This document shows positions 32,689 to 43,280 of a DNA stretch of 64,000 nucleotides, piece after piece. The DNA lies in the NCBI GenBank assembly GCA_030278955.1, contig JAOANR010000002.1, positions 7,491,982 through 7,555,981 of the forward strand, read 5' to 3'. This DNA comes from Hygrophila difformis. Taxonomy: Eukaryota; Streptophyta; Magnoliopsida; Lamiales; Acanthaceae. The notes beneath the pieces were generated by a model. It did not search any database and was not told the origin of the DNA. It saw nothing but the letters and a program-made list of their open reading frames with translations. Positions within the stretch are counted from its first letter, which is position 1, and the number at the start of each line of letters is the position of its first letter. A program made the translations under genes and the position numbers.

Positions 32689-32934
32689 TGATGAAGAAGG
32701 GATGGAAGAAAACAAGAATTTGCATATATAATTTCTCATTCTGTTATAGCACATACCGTGTATATATACAATTACAAGGAACATTATACAATTACACAAT
32801 TAATTGGACTTAGCCCATTAAATTAGTAGCCCAATACATCTACCCATCTAATTAAGGACCAACAGTATTTCTCCTTTCTTCTTCGTCTCTGTATTCCAGC
32901 TGTTGTGCTTCCCTTTCTTCTTCATACTCCAACA
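32689..32934 (-). repeat. 5' LTR of the copia element
   Basis: TGATGAAGAAGGG...TACTCCAACA, 246 bp, matching 11188-11460 and followed by TATAT at 32935-32939. Relative to the left copy it lacks a short stretch around the ACATTCAACACAAAAGC segment. Confidence 0.9.
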
Positions 32935-32950
32935 TATATAATATATAATA

Positions 32951-33209
32951 CTCCCTCCGTCCCGGGTAAGATGTCTGGTTTGACTTTTTGTCACTGTTCA
33001 TTGTTTAACATTGACTCAACATTATTTCAAGTATATATTTGAAAAAAATAGTCGAGTTGGATCTTGTTAGAGTCGTATAATCATGTAGTTTTATAATGTA
33101 TATTTTACATAATTTTTTGTTGTATATATTTTGAGATATTAACGATTGAAAAAATGCATTGAATTGTGTGCAGAAATAAAATAAGACTTCTTAAATGAGA
33201 CAGAGGGAA
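32951..33209. mobile_element. Stowaway-like MITE
   Basis: CTCCCTCCGTCCC at the left end and GACAGAGGGA at the right are the typical Stowaway terminal repeat, with TA on both sides. The interior has AGTCGAGTTGGATCTTGTTAGA and TATATTTTGAG blocks shared with the other copies. It sits only some 15 bp from the copia LTR. Confidence 0.8.
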
Positions 33210-33732
33210 TATATATTTTTATATATTGGTAATGGGCCGGGGCGGGGACTACTTCCCCGTCCCCGAAAAAATCCCCAAAATAATCCCCGAACCCATCCCC
33301 GATAATCATATCCCAAAACCTTATCGAAAATTTGATTTTCGATTTTCACCATCGAGTTCGGTTTTTTTTTTTTTTTCGGAGTAGGAGACTAGTCTTATTT
33401 CAACGGGAACACGTGTATCCCTGAATAAATGAACGTGGGACTAAAATTTTGAAAGAATTGGATCAGATCATCAGATTGACTTGTTGCATTTGCGAAAGTA
33501 TTTTTCGTAGCGAGTTTTATGAACGGGTTGAATCAATGAACCAGTTATCCCAATTTTATTAATACAGCATCGGATAACTGCAAGGGCAAAATATTGTTGA
33601 CATATGATATGATACAATACACCAAGATAAAATGATTCAAGAAATGAACTCTCCGACAGTAAAATATAGTAATAATAAAATAAAAACTTCAAAATTTCAT
33701 ATCAATGATAATCAACAAGACCAAAAAACATG
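33210..33732. other. Intergenic DNA and 3' flank of uL18m
   Basis: 33225-33310 repeats the CCCCGTCCCCGAAAAAATCCCC-type relic seen at 10573-10750. A short T run lies near 33362-33377. The part next to 33733 is the probable 3' UTR of the uL18m gene. No other feature is seen. Confidence 0.4.
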
Positions 33733-34961
33733 TCAATCAAGATAAACCTTAACATCAATACCATTGTCTATGAGGGACTGAACAACTGCTCTAATCTTCC
33801 CTTCAAATTTGTCCCTTTCCCTCGGAGTGTAAGACGCCGTGTACACGTCAGCTTCCCGGGCTCGATCAGCCAATATCTGACCCACAGACAAGCAAGCAGG
33901 AATGTCTGACCGTGATTTTAGGACAGCTTTGATATCTTTAGAGTTGGTCCCAGCAACCGCAACCTGCTTGCAAGTTACCCTGTGGGTGATCGAAGCGGTA
34001 ACAAAACGCTTTGAAATGTACACATCCAAAGTGAACGGTTCCATAAAAGCAACGGTGCGTTGCTTGAAGGATGTATGCTTCTTTTCGCTCTTCGGCTTTT
34101 TCTCCTTTTGGTAAGTGTATGGTCGGCTGTTGTCATCATCGAGATAATCTTCAACACCAAAAAAGCTTCTAGGTCCATAAGAAGGCTGCAAAAAGATAAC
34201 AACAGTTTACCACAAGCTACTATTAGTATTTTATAAGCCAAAAGGATTGCACTTCTTGAGAATAAAAATCCTTGTGGCCTCCTTTGAAGGGGTCGAATTA
34301 TACTCTAATAATTTCAGATTCAAAGTTCAAATTTGTTGTGTATGTTCGTCTCACAAGAATTTCAACTCTATGTTTAACATATTTTTCTTTCTATCAATTT
34401 GCACCAGATACAGTGATTTTAGATCCAATGGGTCCAAATCCCCAGTATTTCGAAATTGTTCATGTCAAATAACTTAAATTCATCCAAAACCAAATCCTAC
34501 TAATCAAGTGAAACTCGAGTGAAGCTTATATGCTAAAGTCACATATGAACTGTAATATTTAGCTCATGGCAAATGAGATACAGCTACGGCATATAAAGTT
34601 ACTTAAAGATTACATGTGTTCATAGTTACAGATCGTACAGAATCATGCAAAAGAGGGATTAAATAAGAATTTCACTCAAGAGATTCATAGAAAAGTGAAA
34701 ATAAAGCTCTAATTATCTAGTGCAGATTTTAGTCACAAATGAATTGAATAGCAGGTTCCAGCTCATGCATCGTGTATACAAATTAGTAGACAAAATTATA
34801 CTAGAACCAGGATCATAGCACAAACATGATAGGTAAATAGCATAATATAATTTGACCTCACTGCTATGAAAGCCACGCCTCGTATTAGCAGTTGATAGAA
34901 GCTTAATTTCGCAGCCGCCATGGAGCCGAGCACAGAGCTCGCGACATGAAAGTCTCAACAT
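33733..34961 (-). CDS. Mitochondrial-type ribosomal protein uL18 (L18p/L5e), two coding exons
   Basis: Exon 1 is 34857-34961 (35 codons) and exon 2 is 33733-34185 (150 codons plus stop), 185 residues in all. The 671-bp phase-0 intron has donor GAG|GTCAAA and acceptor TTTTTGCAG|CC. uL18 binds 5S rRNA or its site in the large-subunit central protuberance. Residues 1-35 are an Arg/Ser/Leu presequence with R29-G30-F31 before His32-Ser-Ser, an R-3 type mitochondrial cleavage motif. Residues 36-84 are a charged linker. Residues 85-185 are the uL18 fold: PFTLDVYISKRFVTASI, then SVGQILADRAREADV and a final helix KIRAVVQSLIDNGIDVKVYL. The length suits the plant L18p/L5e family. ATG 34961 is the first start after a likely 5'-UTR acceptor (TATTTTAG). 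The LINE at 36123 lies close upstream on the same strand. Confidence 0.9.
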
Positions 34962-36010
34962 TGTAACACAGCCTAAAATAGAATAGCAACATAAAAATCA
35001 TCCCACGGGTGTATAGATTCCAGAACAGAACAGCACAATGAAAGCAAACATTGCAGAGCAAATTATGTCATATAACAGCATAGCAATTAGCAAGTTACTT
35101 ATTCCTAGTAAGAGTAACAGAACAACCCAATGTTCAATCCCAGCCAGCTAAGATTTTGAGCTACAAAAGGAAACTTTTGTACATTTTATTCCCAGGCATT
35201 TAATCGAACACATTTGCATCATATAAAAGCTGGAGTTCAATTTTATGCAATGTTGTTCATATAAACGGGAACTTATCCCCCATTCTCTTGTGTCGGGCAT
35301 TTAATCGACATTTGACATGCTAGGCTAGGCTATGAGTACTTACAGCCAAATAATAGAACAGGAATATACATGCAATTGATGATTCCTCAAATTGGGAATG
35401 CAGGAAACCCAGAAATTCACAAGATATACATGCGTCCACCCCTGGGGGAGGCCCCTTTCCATGAAAAATGGAAAGGAATAAAATTAATATAGATGAACAA
35501 ATTAAACCACCGACACAAAGCCAAATCCTGAAATCAGATTCAAATATTCATAGATATAGTTCGAACGGTGCAACAATACCAGAAATCCAGCAAACCTAAT
35601 ATCATACAGTTAAATAATCAAAATAAAATCCATAAAAAAACACAACATTATAGAAATAACACCACTAATTTTACAAAAATAATCAAAATAAAACCTATAC
35701 GACTTTGCAAAAGTACGTCTTTTATTACCAACGGAGGGCGAGCACACTGGAGAGAGGCGGAGGACGAGCAGACGACGGGCGAGCGGCGACAGCGAAAGGA
35801 AGATAGCAGACGGAGGGCGAGCAGCCGAGCAGACAGACGGGCGATGGGCGAAGGCAGGCGAACGGCGTTAGGCGCAGGGAACCGGCGAGGCGGCGATGGA
35901 GAAGATGAGCGGCGGCGGAGTGGTGGTTGAAGGGCGGAGTAGGAAAATGTGGAAGAGGGAGTGGCAGAGATTTCCGTTCTGATTTCGGTTCTCTAGGACT
36001 TAGGACTTGG
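34962..36010 (-). other. 5' UTR exon and intron of uL18m (predicted)
   Basis: A GC-rich leader with many CGCC and CTCGCC blocks (about 35731-36000) ends at a donor-like TTG|GTAATA on the minus strand. An AT-rich intron of about 740 bp follows to TATTTTAG just before GCTGTGTTACAATG at 34961. Such leaders are common in plant ribosomal-protein genes. The 35568-35930 plus-strand frame is an antisense shadow. Confidence 0.45.
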
Positions 36011-36106
36011 TATTTTCTTCCCCAGAGATTGTTTGGTACATAGAAATGAAGGTAGAGAGAGAGGGAATTAATTGTATTTTTCTTATTTGGTTATATTAAA
36101 GATTAA

Positions 36107-36122
36107 AGATTTGAGGGTGTTT
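36107..36122. repeat. LINE target-site duplication, left copy
   Basis: AGATTTGAGGGTGTTT recurs at 42026-42041. The left copy abuts the LINE poly(A) tail (T run on plus, 36121-36139), so its last bases are ambiguous. Confidence 0.85.
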
Positions 36123-36238
36123 TTTTTTTTTTTTTTTTGATTAGCCAAAGGCCTGGAAACATGCATACAAAGGGGAAAAGAAGGAACCAAAAAGAAGATA
36201 CAGACACAGCAAAACAAAGAGGAAGAAAACAGAAAGCA

Positions 36239-39200
36239 TTACAGGCGATAGGAGTAGGCTCCCAGAGCATCTGCCTGTACAGCCTCGGTAGCAAAATCCG
36301 GGGGGTACGCCCACGTGGTGAAGAATTCGTCCGACGCAGCCCCTACTTTAGCTAACAAGTCTGCAACTTTGTTTCCTTCTCTGAGGACATGAAGAAGTAT
36401 GCATTCTTCGAAGGAGTCCTTAAAGTCTCGGATCTGCTGTATAAGAGGAGCATAAGGGTGAAAAGTATCAGCCGATTGAATGGCGAGCAAGGCATCCTTA
36501 GAATCCGAGTAGCACGATATAGATCGCGTGCCAGTCTGCGCGACAACTTCCAGGCCCTTGGCTATAGCAGTAAGTTCAGTGTACAGGATAGGCTGATCTC
36601 CAATATAACCGCACCCTCCCTTGATCCACCGGCCATCCTCTTTTCGAATGACGAATCCAAACCCCGACCGCCCAAGGTTTCCAAAGACGCTGCCATCCAC
36701 ATGCAAAATAGTGCCGGGCACCCCTACCGACTTCCATTGAACCACTCTAAAGGCGCCTCTACCACTGGAGGAATTGGGCTGCTTGTAACCAATTGCAGCA
36801 GCCAGGCGCTTGATGTCTCTGATGATGGTCCACACCGGCCTTAGCGTATTCCTGAATACCCTTGCGTTTCTTTCCACCCAAATTAACCAGATAGCAACCA
36901 CAAATAAACTACCAGCATGTGATGTCATATTCTGGAGAAATTTACTGATTGCATCTTTGGGAATGGAAGAGCAATCCGAGGGAATTTGAATATGAATGGA
37001 CTTCCATATGATTTGGACCCAGTAGCAGTAAAAGAGACAATGATCCCAAGACTCAATATCCCCACCACACAGGCTGCAAATAGGATTAGAGGCCATTTTG
37101 CGACTGAAGCGAGTAAGGTTTACCGGGAGGGCATCATGGCAGATAAGCCATAATAGCATGCAGATTTTGGCTGGAAATTTGGAGTTCCAGATCCACTTCC
37201 ACTGATCACCATTGTTGTCCCCATTAGACAGTAACTTGTAGGCCGATCTGACTGAGTAACGTCCCGATGGCTCGCCTGTCCAGATCCATTTATCCGGGAT
37301 CGTGTGGTGAAGGATAGGCGGGGGGAGGGAGCAGATTCTATTGTTAAGTTGAGGTGGAATTTCAGTGTACACCGCACTCCAGTTCCAGCAGCCATTCGAG
37401 ATGACATCTTTTAAGTGGAGGTTCAGGTCTCTGACATTGACGTACGGGATAAGGGAGCCTAGCTGACCCTCGTGCCACCAATCAGAAAACCATAGGGGAA
37501 CCTCTCCGTTGCCCACTCTAAACCTGTAGCCACCTTTGAGATGAGGAATGATTTTCCTGAAGGTTTTGATCACGTGGGACAGGCTAGATTCATGAGTGTG
37601 GAAAGGGTGTGCGGTGTCTCTGCCCGTGCCCCTCAAGCTGCCAACCCAAGTTTTAGAGGGACAGTGGATCGCTCCCCAAAGTAGTTTACCAAGAAGCGCG
37701 ATGTTCATGAGCCTAGACTTGCGTAAGCCAAGCCCTCCCGCTTTGAGGGGAGAGGTAACTTTGTCCCAACTTACTAGATGGATTCCCTGGCCAGTGTTAC
37801 CTTTCCAAAGGAACCGGTTGATTTTCCTATCAATTGCATTGCACACTGTCTCCGGGAACCAGTGGATTTACATAAAGTAAGTTGGAATAGCCGCGAGGAC
37901 TGCTTTGCATAACGTCAACCTGCCAGCTTTGTTAAGAAACTTATTGGCCCATCCTGCAAGCCTACTCTCAATCTTGTCAAGAATGAAATCAAAGCCACAA
38001 CACCTTCTACGACCCTGAAAAAGGGGAAAGCCCAGGTATTTGTCAAATAAGTCCACCACCTGGATATTGAGAGTCTGAGAGATCCATTGTGTATCACCGC
38101 TAAGGACTGCTCGGGACACCATGATAGATGACTTAGAGGGGTTGAGCCTCAATCCTGAAGCATTGGAAAAAGTTTCCAGGATGCTAGCCATACTGAGGGT
38201 ACTTGCTTTGTCCACCTGGGAACATAGGATGAGATCGTCAGCGAAAAGGAGATGTGACACCCCATTCCCCTCCCCGGATAGATCAATCGGTTTCCAATTA
38301 TGCAACTCCACAGCATGGTTGATCATGATTGAGAGCTTCTCCATGACAATAAGGAAAAGGTATGGGGATATAGGGTCTCCTTGTCGAAGCCCTTTCTCCG
38401 GGACAAATTCTTCAGTGGTACGACCGCGCCACAAGATAGAGAAAGAAGAGGAGGACACGCAGTACATAATGAGTTTAATGATGCTTCCCGGCAGATTAAG
38501 CTCCTGAAGGCAGCACTCCAGAAAATTCCAACAAACGTTGTCATATGCCTTAGCTATGTCAATCTTGACAATAAAGCTCCTCATCCGAGACCTGGAGGAT
38601 CCCATATATCCCAATAATTCTTGGAGCATGATGCCGTTATCCGCTGGCCCCCTTCCAGGGAGGAAAGCAGCTTGGCTGTTAGATATGCAATTTTGAAGAA
38701 GTGGTCTGAGCCGCTCAACAAGCACTTCAGTCAAAATTTTGTATGTCACGTTGCAAAGAGTGATAGGCCGGAAGTGAGTGAAACTAGTCGGAGCCTTTAT
38801 TTTAGGGATGAGGCAAATAAAGGCCTTAGAAACGTCCCTGGGAAACCGCTGATCGCGGAAGGCATTCTTGACAAAGTCATAGATGGAGCTCCCAAGCGTA
38901 TTCCAGTATAGTTGAAAGAAACGCCCTGGGAATCCGTCGGGGCCGGGGCCGAGTCTCCATCAATTGCCATGGCAGCAGCCGTAACCTCTGCTAGGCTGGG
39001 TTCTGTAGCCAGAGGGCTGAGATCCTCCTCAGAAGGAGAGAAAGAGGGCAGGGAGTGCAGCACGGGGTGTTCAGCGGGCGCTGGGCCATGGTTCCCGACA
39101 CTGCATTTAAAAAGGGTGGAGAAGAAGTCTCTAGCATGGATGCGTAGGAGGTCATCTTGGTCACACCATTCCCCTTCCGGGGTGTACAGTCCGTGGATAT

Positions 39201-40323
39201 GCCCTCGGGTCCTGTTGGCCTTCACGCATGCATGAAAATAGGCCGTATTTCTATCTCCGGCACTCCATTTATCTTTGGCTCGTTGCTGCCAATAGAGCTC
39301 TTCTTGGAGGAGGATCAAGTCCAGGTCTTTCCTCAATTGAATCTCCAGTAGGTTGAGGCGGATAGAATCCACCCTATCCATAGATTTATTGATGCCTTCC
39401 AATCTTTTGATAAGTTTGAACTTCTTCCATTTATAGTTTCCTCCATTAGCCAGATGGAATTCCAGGGAGGCCTTTCTAACAGCCTCAAATTGATTAGAGA
39501 TGCAGGTGGAGGGTAAGTTCCAGGCTTGGTTAACCACATTCTCATAGGCGTCCGAAAGGGACCAAGAAGATTCCCATCTAAAAGGCTTGCTGCCTGTGAG
39601 TGTAGGAGTCTTACCACATCGAAGAAGGAGGGGGCTGTGGTCGGATCCAACTCTGGCAAGGACTTGGGTAAAGCCATTGGGGAAAAGCGTTATCCAGTCT
39701 AGATTGGAGGCACATCGGTCCAGTCTTTTGTGGATGCCAAGGATATTACCGTTGGGTCTAGACCACGTGAATAGACCGCCCTGAGTATTGATGGTTGCTA
39801 AACCACAATCGTCCAGAACCGTTCCCAGTTCAGCCGCCCTGGTCGTGTTGTAGAGCCCACCCCTAACCTCTGAAGCACAGAGGATTTGATTCCAGTCTCC
39901 AATCACTACCCACGCATCCTTAATTAACCCAGCCAGCTGTATAAGGGAATCCCAATTTCCTCTGCGATCGCTGTACCTGGGCGCCGCATACAGTGCCGTG
40001 CAATACCAACTAGAACCCCCCTGCGAGAATCTGACAGTGATCATGTGATCCCTGAAGTCCCACAAATCAATTTGGAAATCTGTCGTGTGTCTTTGAAGAA
40101 CCCAAATGCCCCCAGATTTCCCTATCGCCTCTTGGATGCAAAAAGGACTAAATCCCAAATTGTGAAGAAATAGTTTGGATTTAGCAAACACCGATTGAGT
40201 TTCTAACAGAATCAAAATATCAGGATCAGAACGAAGGACGACATCCTTCAAACTTCGTCTAGCCGATTTTCCCACAACACCACCAATGTTCCATGATAAT
40301 AATTTAAAATTGGTGAAATCCAT
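36239..40323 (-). pseudogene. LINE ORF2: endonuclease, reverse transcriptase, zf-RVT, RNase H
   Basis: The APE-type endonuclease starts at 40323: LLSWNIGG (Asn12), LILLETQ (Glu41), VIGDWNQIL (Asp143, Asn145) and GSDHSPLLL (Asp228, His229). A one-base loss near 38940 (CGGCCCCGAC) shifts the frame before the RT. RT at 37868-38749 has KIDIAKAYD, EKGLRQGDPISPYLF and HLLFADDLIL, so the catalytic residues are intact. A TAA at 37868-37870 replaces the usual Gln after YFM; the frame continues. At 36239-37846 come the zf-RVT block (WNSKFPAKICMLLWLICHDALP, CSLCGGDIES) and the RNase H (HVDGSVFG, LYTELTAIAKGL, YSDSKDAL, NKVADLLAK). ORF2 nicks the target and copies LINE RNA into DNA. Only two lesions separate it from an intact frame. 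Confidence 0.92.
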
Positions 40324-40372
40324 AAATCACAAAAGGAGGGTGGGGGTAGGTTAGGGACTAGCATCCCTAATC

Positions 40373-41832
40373 CTATACTGACCTTGCGTCATCCGGAGGG
40401 ATGTCCTTGAGCGGAGCTGCGGGGTGGCCGTCAGTCAGACTGAGTTTCGCTCTACGAAGGATCTTAATTCGGCCGGAAGTCCCCATGTCAAGAGAGGAGT
40501 TCAAGGACAGGGCAGAGGATTTCCCTTCCTGGTTATCAACGAAAGAATGAGAAGCCAGAGGGAGGCTTACTTTAGACGAAAGTCTTGGCAACCTGGGCTG
40601 GGCCTTAGTAGAGGGCCTTTTGTCAACCAGGAATTTGTGAGCTCTAGTGAGCAGGCCTGCTTTGGCTTTGGGCTGAAACTTTGGCTTAATTTCCTTAAAG
40701 GAAAATGAGGCAGAACCACCAGGCTGGGAGTTGGCCTTAGTTTTGTGGCCCTTTTTCTTAACTACTTGGATCCATTCACCCACATTAGGTTGGGCCGGGA
40801 CAGTGGTGGGGAGACCAGTAGAATTTGTCACATTCGAATACTCAACAGCCGGACTAAGCGCGGAAATAGAGGCATTCTCGTGAATGTCTATTTTCATGCA
40901 AGAAGGACTCTCTTGGACTAGAGAAACGTCCCCTGGGAGCTCAGTTGCCAAATAAGTGAAATCCTTTTCCTCAGCAGAAGCCTTGTCCAGCTTTCCAGTG
41001 CCACTACTACCAGTAGGGGAATGGTCAACAGTTCTCGCTGGATGTGGCATGCGACAGTTCTCAACAGGAAGGTCTGTGGCTGTCATCGTGTTCGCAGCCT
41101 CCAACGGTACCTGCTGCCCTTGCTCCTCCGGAGTGAAGGTGCAAATATGGCTTCCATGACCATATCTTTGACATTTAGAACACAATAGGTGGAGGCCCTC
41201 GTATGCAACCTTTTGCCACCTCTCACCAATCAATATACTAGAAACTAGCGGGAGGCTCAAGTCGATCTCAACGCACACTCTCGCATATTTACCCCGGTTA
41301 ACACCCTTGGATATGGCATCGACTCTAATGGGAGTACCTAGCGCCGCCGCCATCTTCGTTAACAGCAACTCGTCGAAATATTCCCGATCGTCGAAATATT
41401 CCCGACTCTAATGGGCGTGTGCGAATCCGTGGTGAAGTTAGGCTTCCAAGGGCATACCGTTAAGTAGCTGTCAAACACCATCCACGGGCCGCCTTTAATC
41501 ACCTTGGATCGGTCATCTTCCCGATCGAACTTGATCAAGAAAAAACCCGAATCCAAATCGATCATCTCGAAGCGGTTATGCATCCTCCAAAGTTTGGAGA
41601 GCCTGTCCTGAAGCGCCATGAACCCAACCTGCCTACCGAGCACCGAGACGATCAACCCATCCTCAAAGGGTTTGCAAATGCGTTCAGAAACTTGAGGGGA
41701 AATCGTAATGCGCGGTTTGAGCCGATCACCATTGAGGAAGTCCAAGGTGACGAGCTTGTCATGGTTTGGAACATGCAGAAGGGGAGCCGGGGCAGGAGAT
41801 TTTCCCTCAAGCACCTTATCCCTAAAGGACAC
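40373..41832 (-). pseudogene. LINE ORF1: DUF4283 and CCHC knuckle protein
   Basis: The first frame (41359-41832, ATG at 41832) has a DUF4283-type domain: GLIVSVLGRQVGFMALQDRL, then FFLIKFDREDDRSKVIKGGPW. The second frame (40373-41368) holds RWQKVAYEGLHLLCSKCQRY and the knuckle CSKCQRYGHGSHIC, then a long Ser/Lys-rich tail. Between them the 15-base block TCGAAATATTCCCGA is present twice (41371-41404) and the usual W(V/I)R.PGLP segment is missing, which shifts the frame. ORF1 proteins bind LINE RNA. ORF1 and ORF2 are separated by about 50 bases. Confidence 0.88.
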
Positions 41833-41948
41833 CGAGGGACGCTCAGGCAGAGGGGAAGGGGACGAAGGGATGGCTGGGAGAGGGGAAGCAGGGGAAGGAG
41901 GGGATGACTGTTCACGGGAGGGAGGGGGAGAGGAGGCCCTCCGGGGAC

Positions 41949-41980
41949 TCCATGGGTGGGGGGGGGGGGGGTGGGGGGGG
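41949..41980 (+). repeat. G homopolymer runs in the LINE 5' UTR
   Basis: Two or three runs of 8-14 G, separated by T or TGG, lie on the plus strand (C runs in the LINE RNA). They could form a G-quadruplex in the DNA or stall copying. Confidence 0.7.
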
Positions 41981-42025
41981 AAGGTTAGAGAGAAGGGAGA
42001 GGATATTTTAGAGAGAAGGGAGAAT

Positions 42026-42130
42026 AGATTTGAGGGTGTTTGGTATAGAGAAATGAAGGTAGAGAAATGGAATTAATTGTATTTTTCTTATTTGGTTACA
42101 TTAAAAATTTAAGAGTTGAGAGTTGAGAAA
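42026..42130. repeat. Second copy of a ~90-bp repeat flanking the LINE target
   Basis: AGAAATGAAGGTAGAGA, GGAATTAATTG and TTTTTCTTATTTGG occur here and again at 36045-36105 on the other side of the LINE. Before insertion the site was thus a tandem pair of about 90 bp, and the LINE landed at their junction. Confidence 0.75.
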
Positions 42131-42307
42131 TAAATGGATTCTCATTTCCAATTTTGGATTCCCTATTATATATGGTTTGTGGGTTTAATATACAATATGG
42201 ATAAATATAAAAATATCCAATTAAATTTAAATTTAAAATATAAGTAATGAAAATTGAATTGAATTAAATATATTAAAATAATTAAATATAATTAATCATA
42301 TAAATTA

Positions 42308-42570
42308 CTTCCTCCGTCTCAATATAATTGTTACATTCCCTTCCGACACGTTTGCCGATACATATTTTTAACGGTTTTTTACAACTTAAATTGTGTATAA
42401 TAAAAACTTATAAAAAGTTGATTGTCTAAAACTACAAGATTGGACCAATCTAACAAGATCTCACTTGACTATGTTTTTCCTTACATAGCTATGATAAAAA
42501 TTTGAATAAAAGTTAAACAGTGAATAGTGTCAAAAAGTCCAACGTAATATTTATATAGAGACGGAGGAAG
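42308..42570. mobile_element. Stowaway-like MITE
   Basis: Terminal repeats CTTCCTCCGTCTCAATATAA and TAGAGACGGAGGAAG with TA at 42306-42307 and 42571-42572. The interior resembles the copy at 53649 in inverted order. No coding capacity. Confidence 0.85.
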
Positions 42571-42572
42571 TA

Positions 42573-43106
42573 TTAAATTAAACATAAATTAAAATATATG
42601 TATATATATTTAATTATGTTAAATAAAATGAAATTATATTATATCCTATTAAAGTAAATATAAAAAGAAAAATAAAACATATATAAAATAATATAAAAAT
42701 ATAAAATATAAAAATTTAACAGTAAATAAAAATATAAAATCAATTCATAATTTAAATAAATTAATACTATAAAATAATAAATAAATAAATAAATTATGCA
42801 ATATAACAAAAAAATAAATAAAATTAAATTAATTTTTATTTAAATTAAAAAAATATAATTAAATATTTTTAAAAATATAATATTAAATAAAATTAATAAA
42901 CTATAATTAAATGATAATTAAATTATCTTAAAATAAATTATAGTTTATAAAAGAAAATAGAAAATAAATATTATTATATTATATTATATTAAAAATAGAA
43001 AATTCAGTTGATTATTTATTGTATTTCTATGTTGAATACTCTGTCATACTCAAATAGAAACAAAAGTATTAATTCCCATTCCCTGTGTTACCAAATAGAA
43101 GAATCA
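42573..43106. other. Very AT-rich intergenic DNA
   Basis: Only A/T-rich low-complexity sequence (TAAATAAAATTAA-type) is visible. No gene, terminal repeat or RNA feature is seen. Confidence 0.5.
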
Positions 43107-43112
43107 ATTATC

Positions 43113-43274
43113 TTTTTTCTGACTTGGGGTTGGGGACTTACCCTAGCGGTCAAGTCCCCGGTCTCTCAATCTTAGGTTGGGGGTTCGATCCCCACCCGGC
43201 CCCCTATCCCTCCCCTGTATCTCTTTTGTAATTAGTATGGTTTTGGCTCCCACACATTTTTTTACCAAAAAAAA
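43113..43274 (+). mobile_element. tRNA-derived SINE with Pol III boxes
   Basis: Box A (ACCCTAGCGGTC, 43140-43151) and box B (GGTTCGATCCCC, 43182-43193) lie about 31 bases apart, as in a tRNA promoter. A non-tRNA body follows (TTTTGTAATTAGTATGG...GGCTCCCACACA) with a poly(A) end at 43266-43274. ATTATC at 43107-43112 and 43275-43280 may be part of the target duplication. The copy at 9541 is related. Confidence 0.8.
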
Positions 43275-43280
43275 ATTATC

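Larger units (their letters stand above)
11188..32934 (-). mobile_element. Ty1/copia LTR retrotransposon, split by a 16.7-kb nested insertion
   Basis: Two short LTRs (11188-11460 and 32689-32934) are flanked by TATAT at 11183-11187 and 32935-32939. A TGGTATCAGAGC primer site sits inside the right LTR, so the element reads leftward. Gag, protease and integrase N-terminus lie at 30601-32547. The rest of integrase, RT and RNase H lie at 11374-13927. Removing 13928-30600 rejoins the integrase core and leaves about 5.1 kb, a normal copia size. The domain order gag-PR-IN-RT-RH is that of Ty1/copia. Multiple stops, indels and a changed RT catalytic residue mean it is dead. Confidence 0.95.
36123..42025 (-). 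mobile_element. L1-type LINE, near full length, with RNase H
   Basis: The 5.9-kb element reads leftward. It has a purine-poor 5' UTR (41840-42025, with C runs on the minus strand), ORF1 (40373-41832), ORF2 (36239-40323) and a poly(A) tail (T run at 36121-36139). It is flanked by a 16-bp target duplication. The order ORF1, endonuclease, RT, zinc-binding RVT domain and RNase H is that of plant L1/Karma-type LINEs. Each ORF is broken by a small number of changes, so the copy is inactive but fairly young. Confidence 0.92.

Noticed and set aside
35568..35930. 120-codon plus-strand Arg/Gly-rich frame
   Set aside because: Antisense to the GC-rich predicted leader of uL18m; no domain.
40424..41159. 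Several plus-strand frames over LINE ORF1
   Set aside because: Shadows of the minus-strand LINE coding region.
43139..43193. Functional tRNA gene
   Set aside because: Box A and box B are present but the cloverleaf is not, and the sequence continues into a SINE body and A tail.
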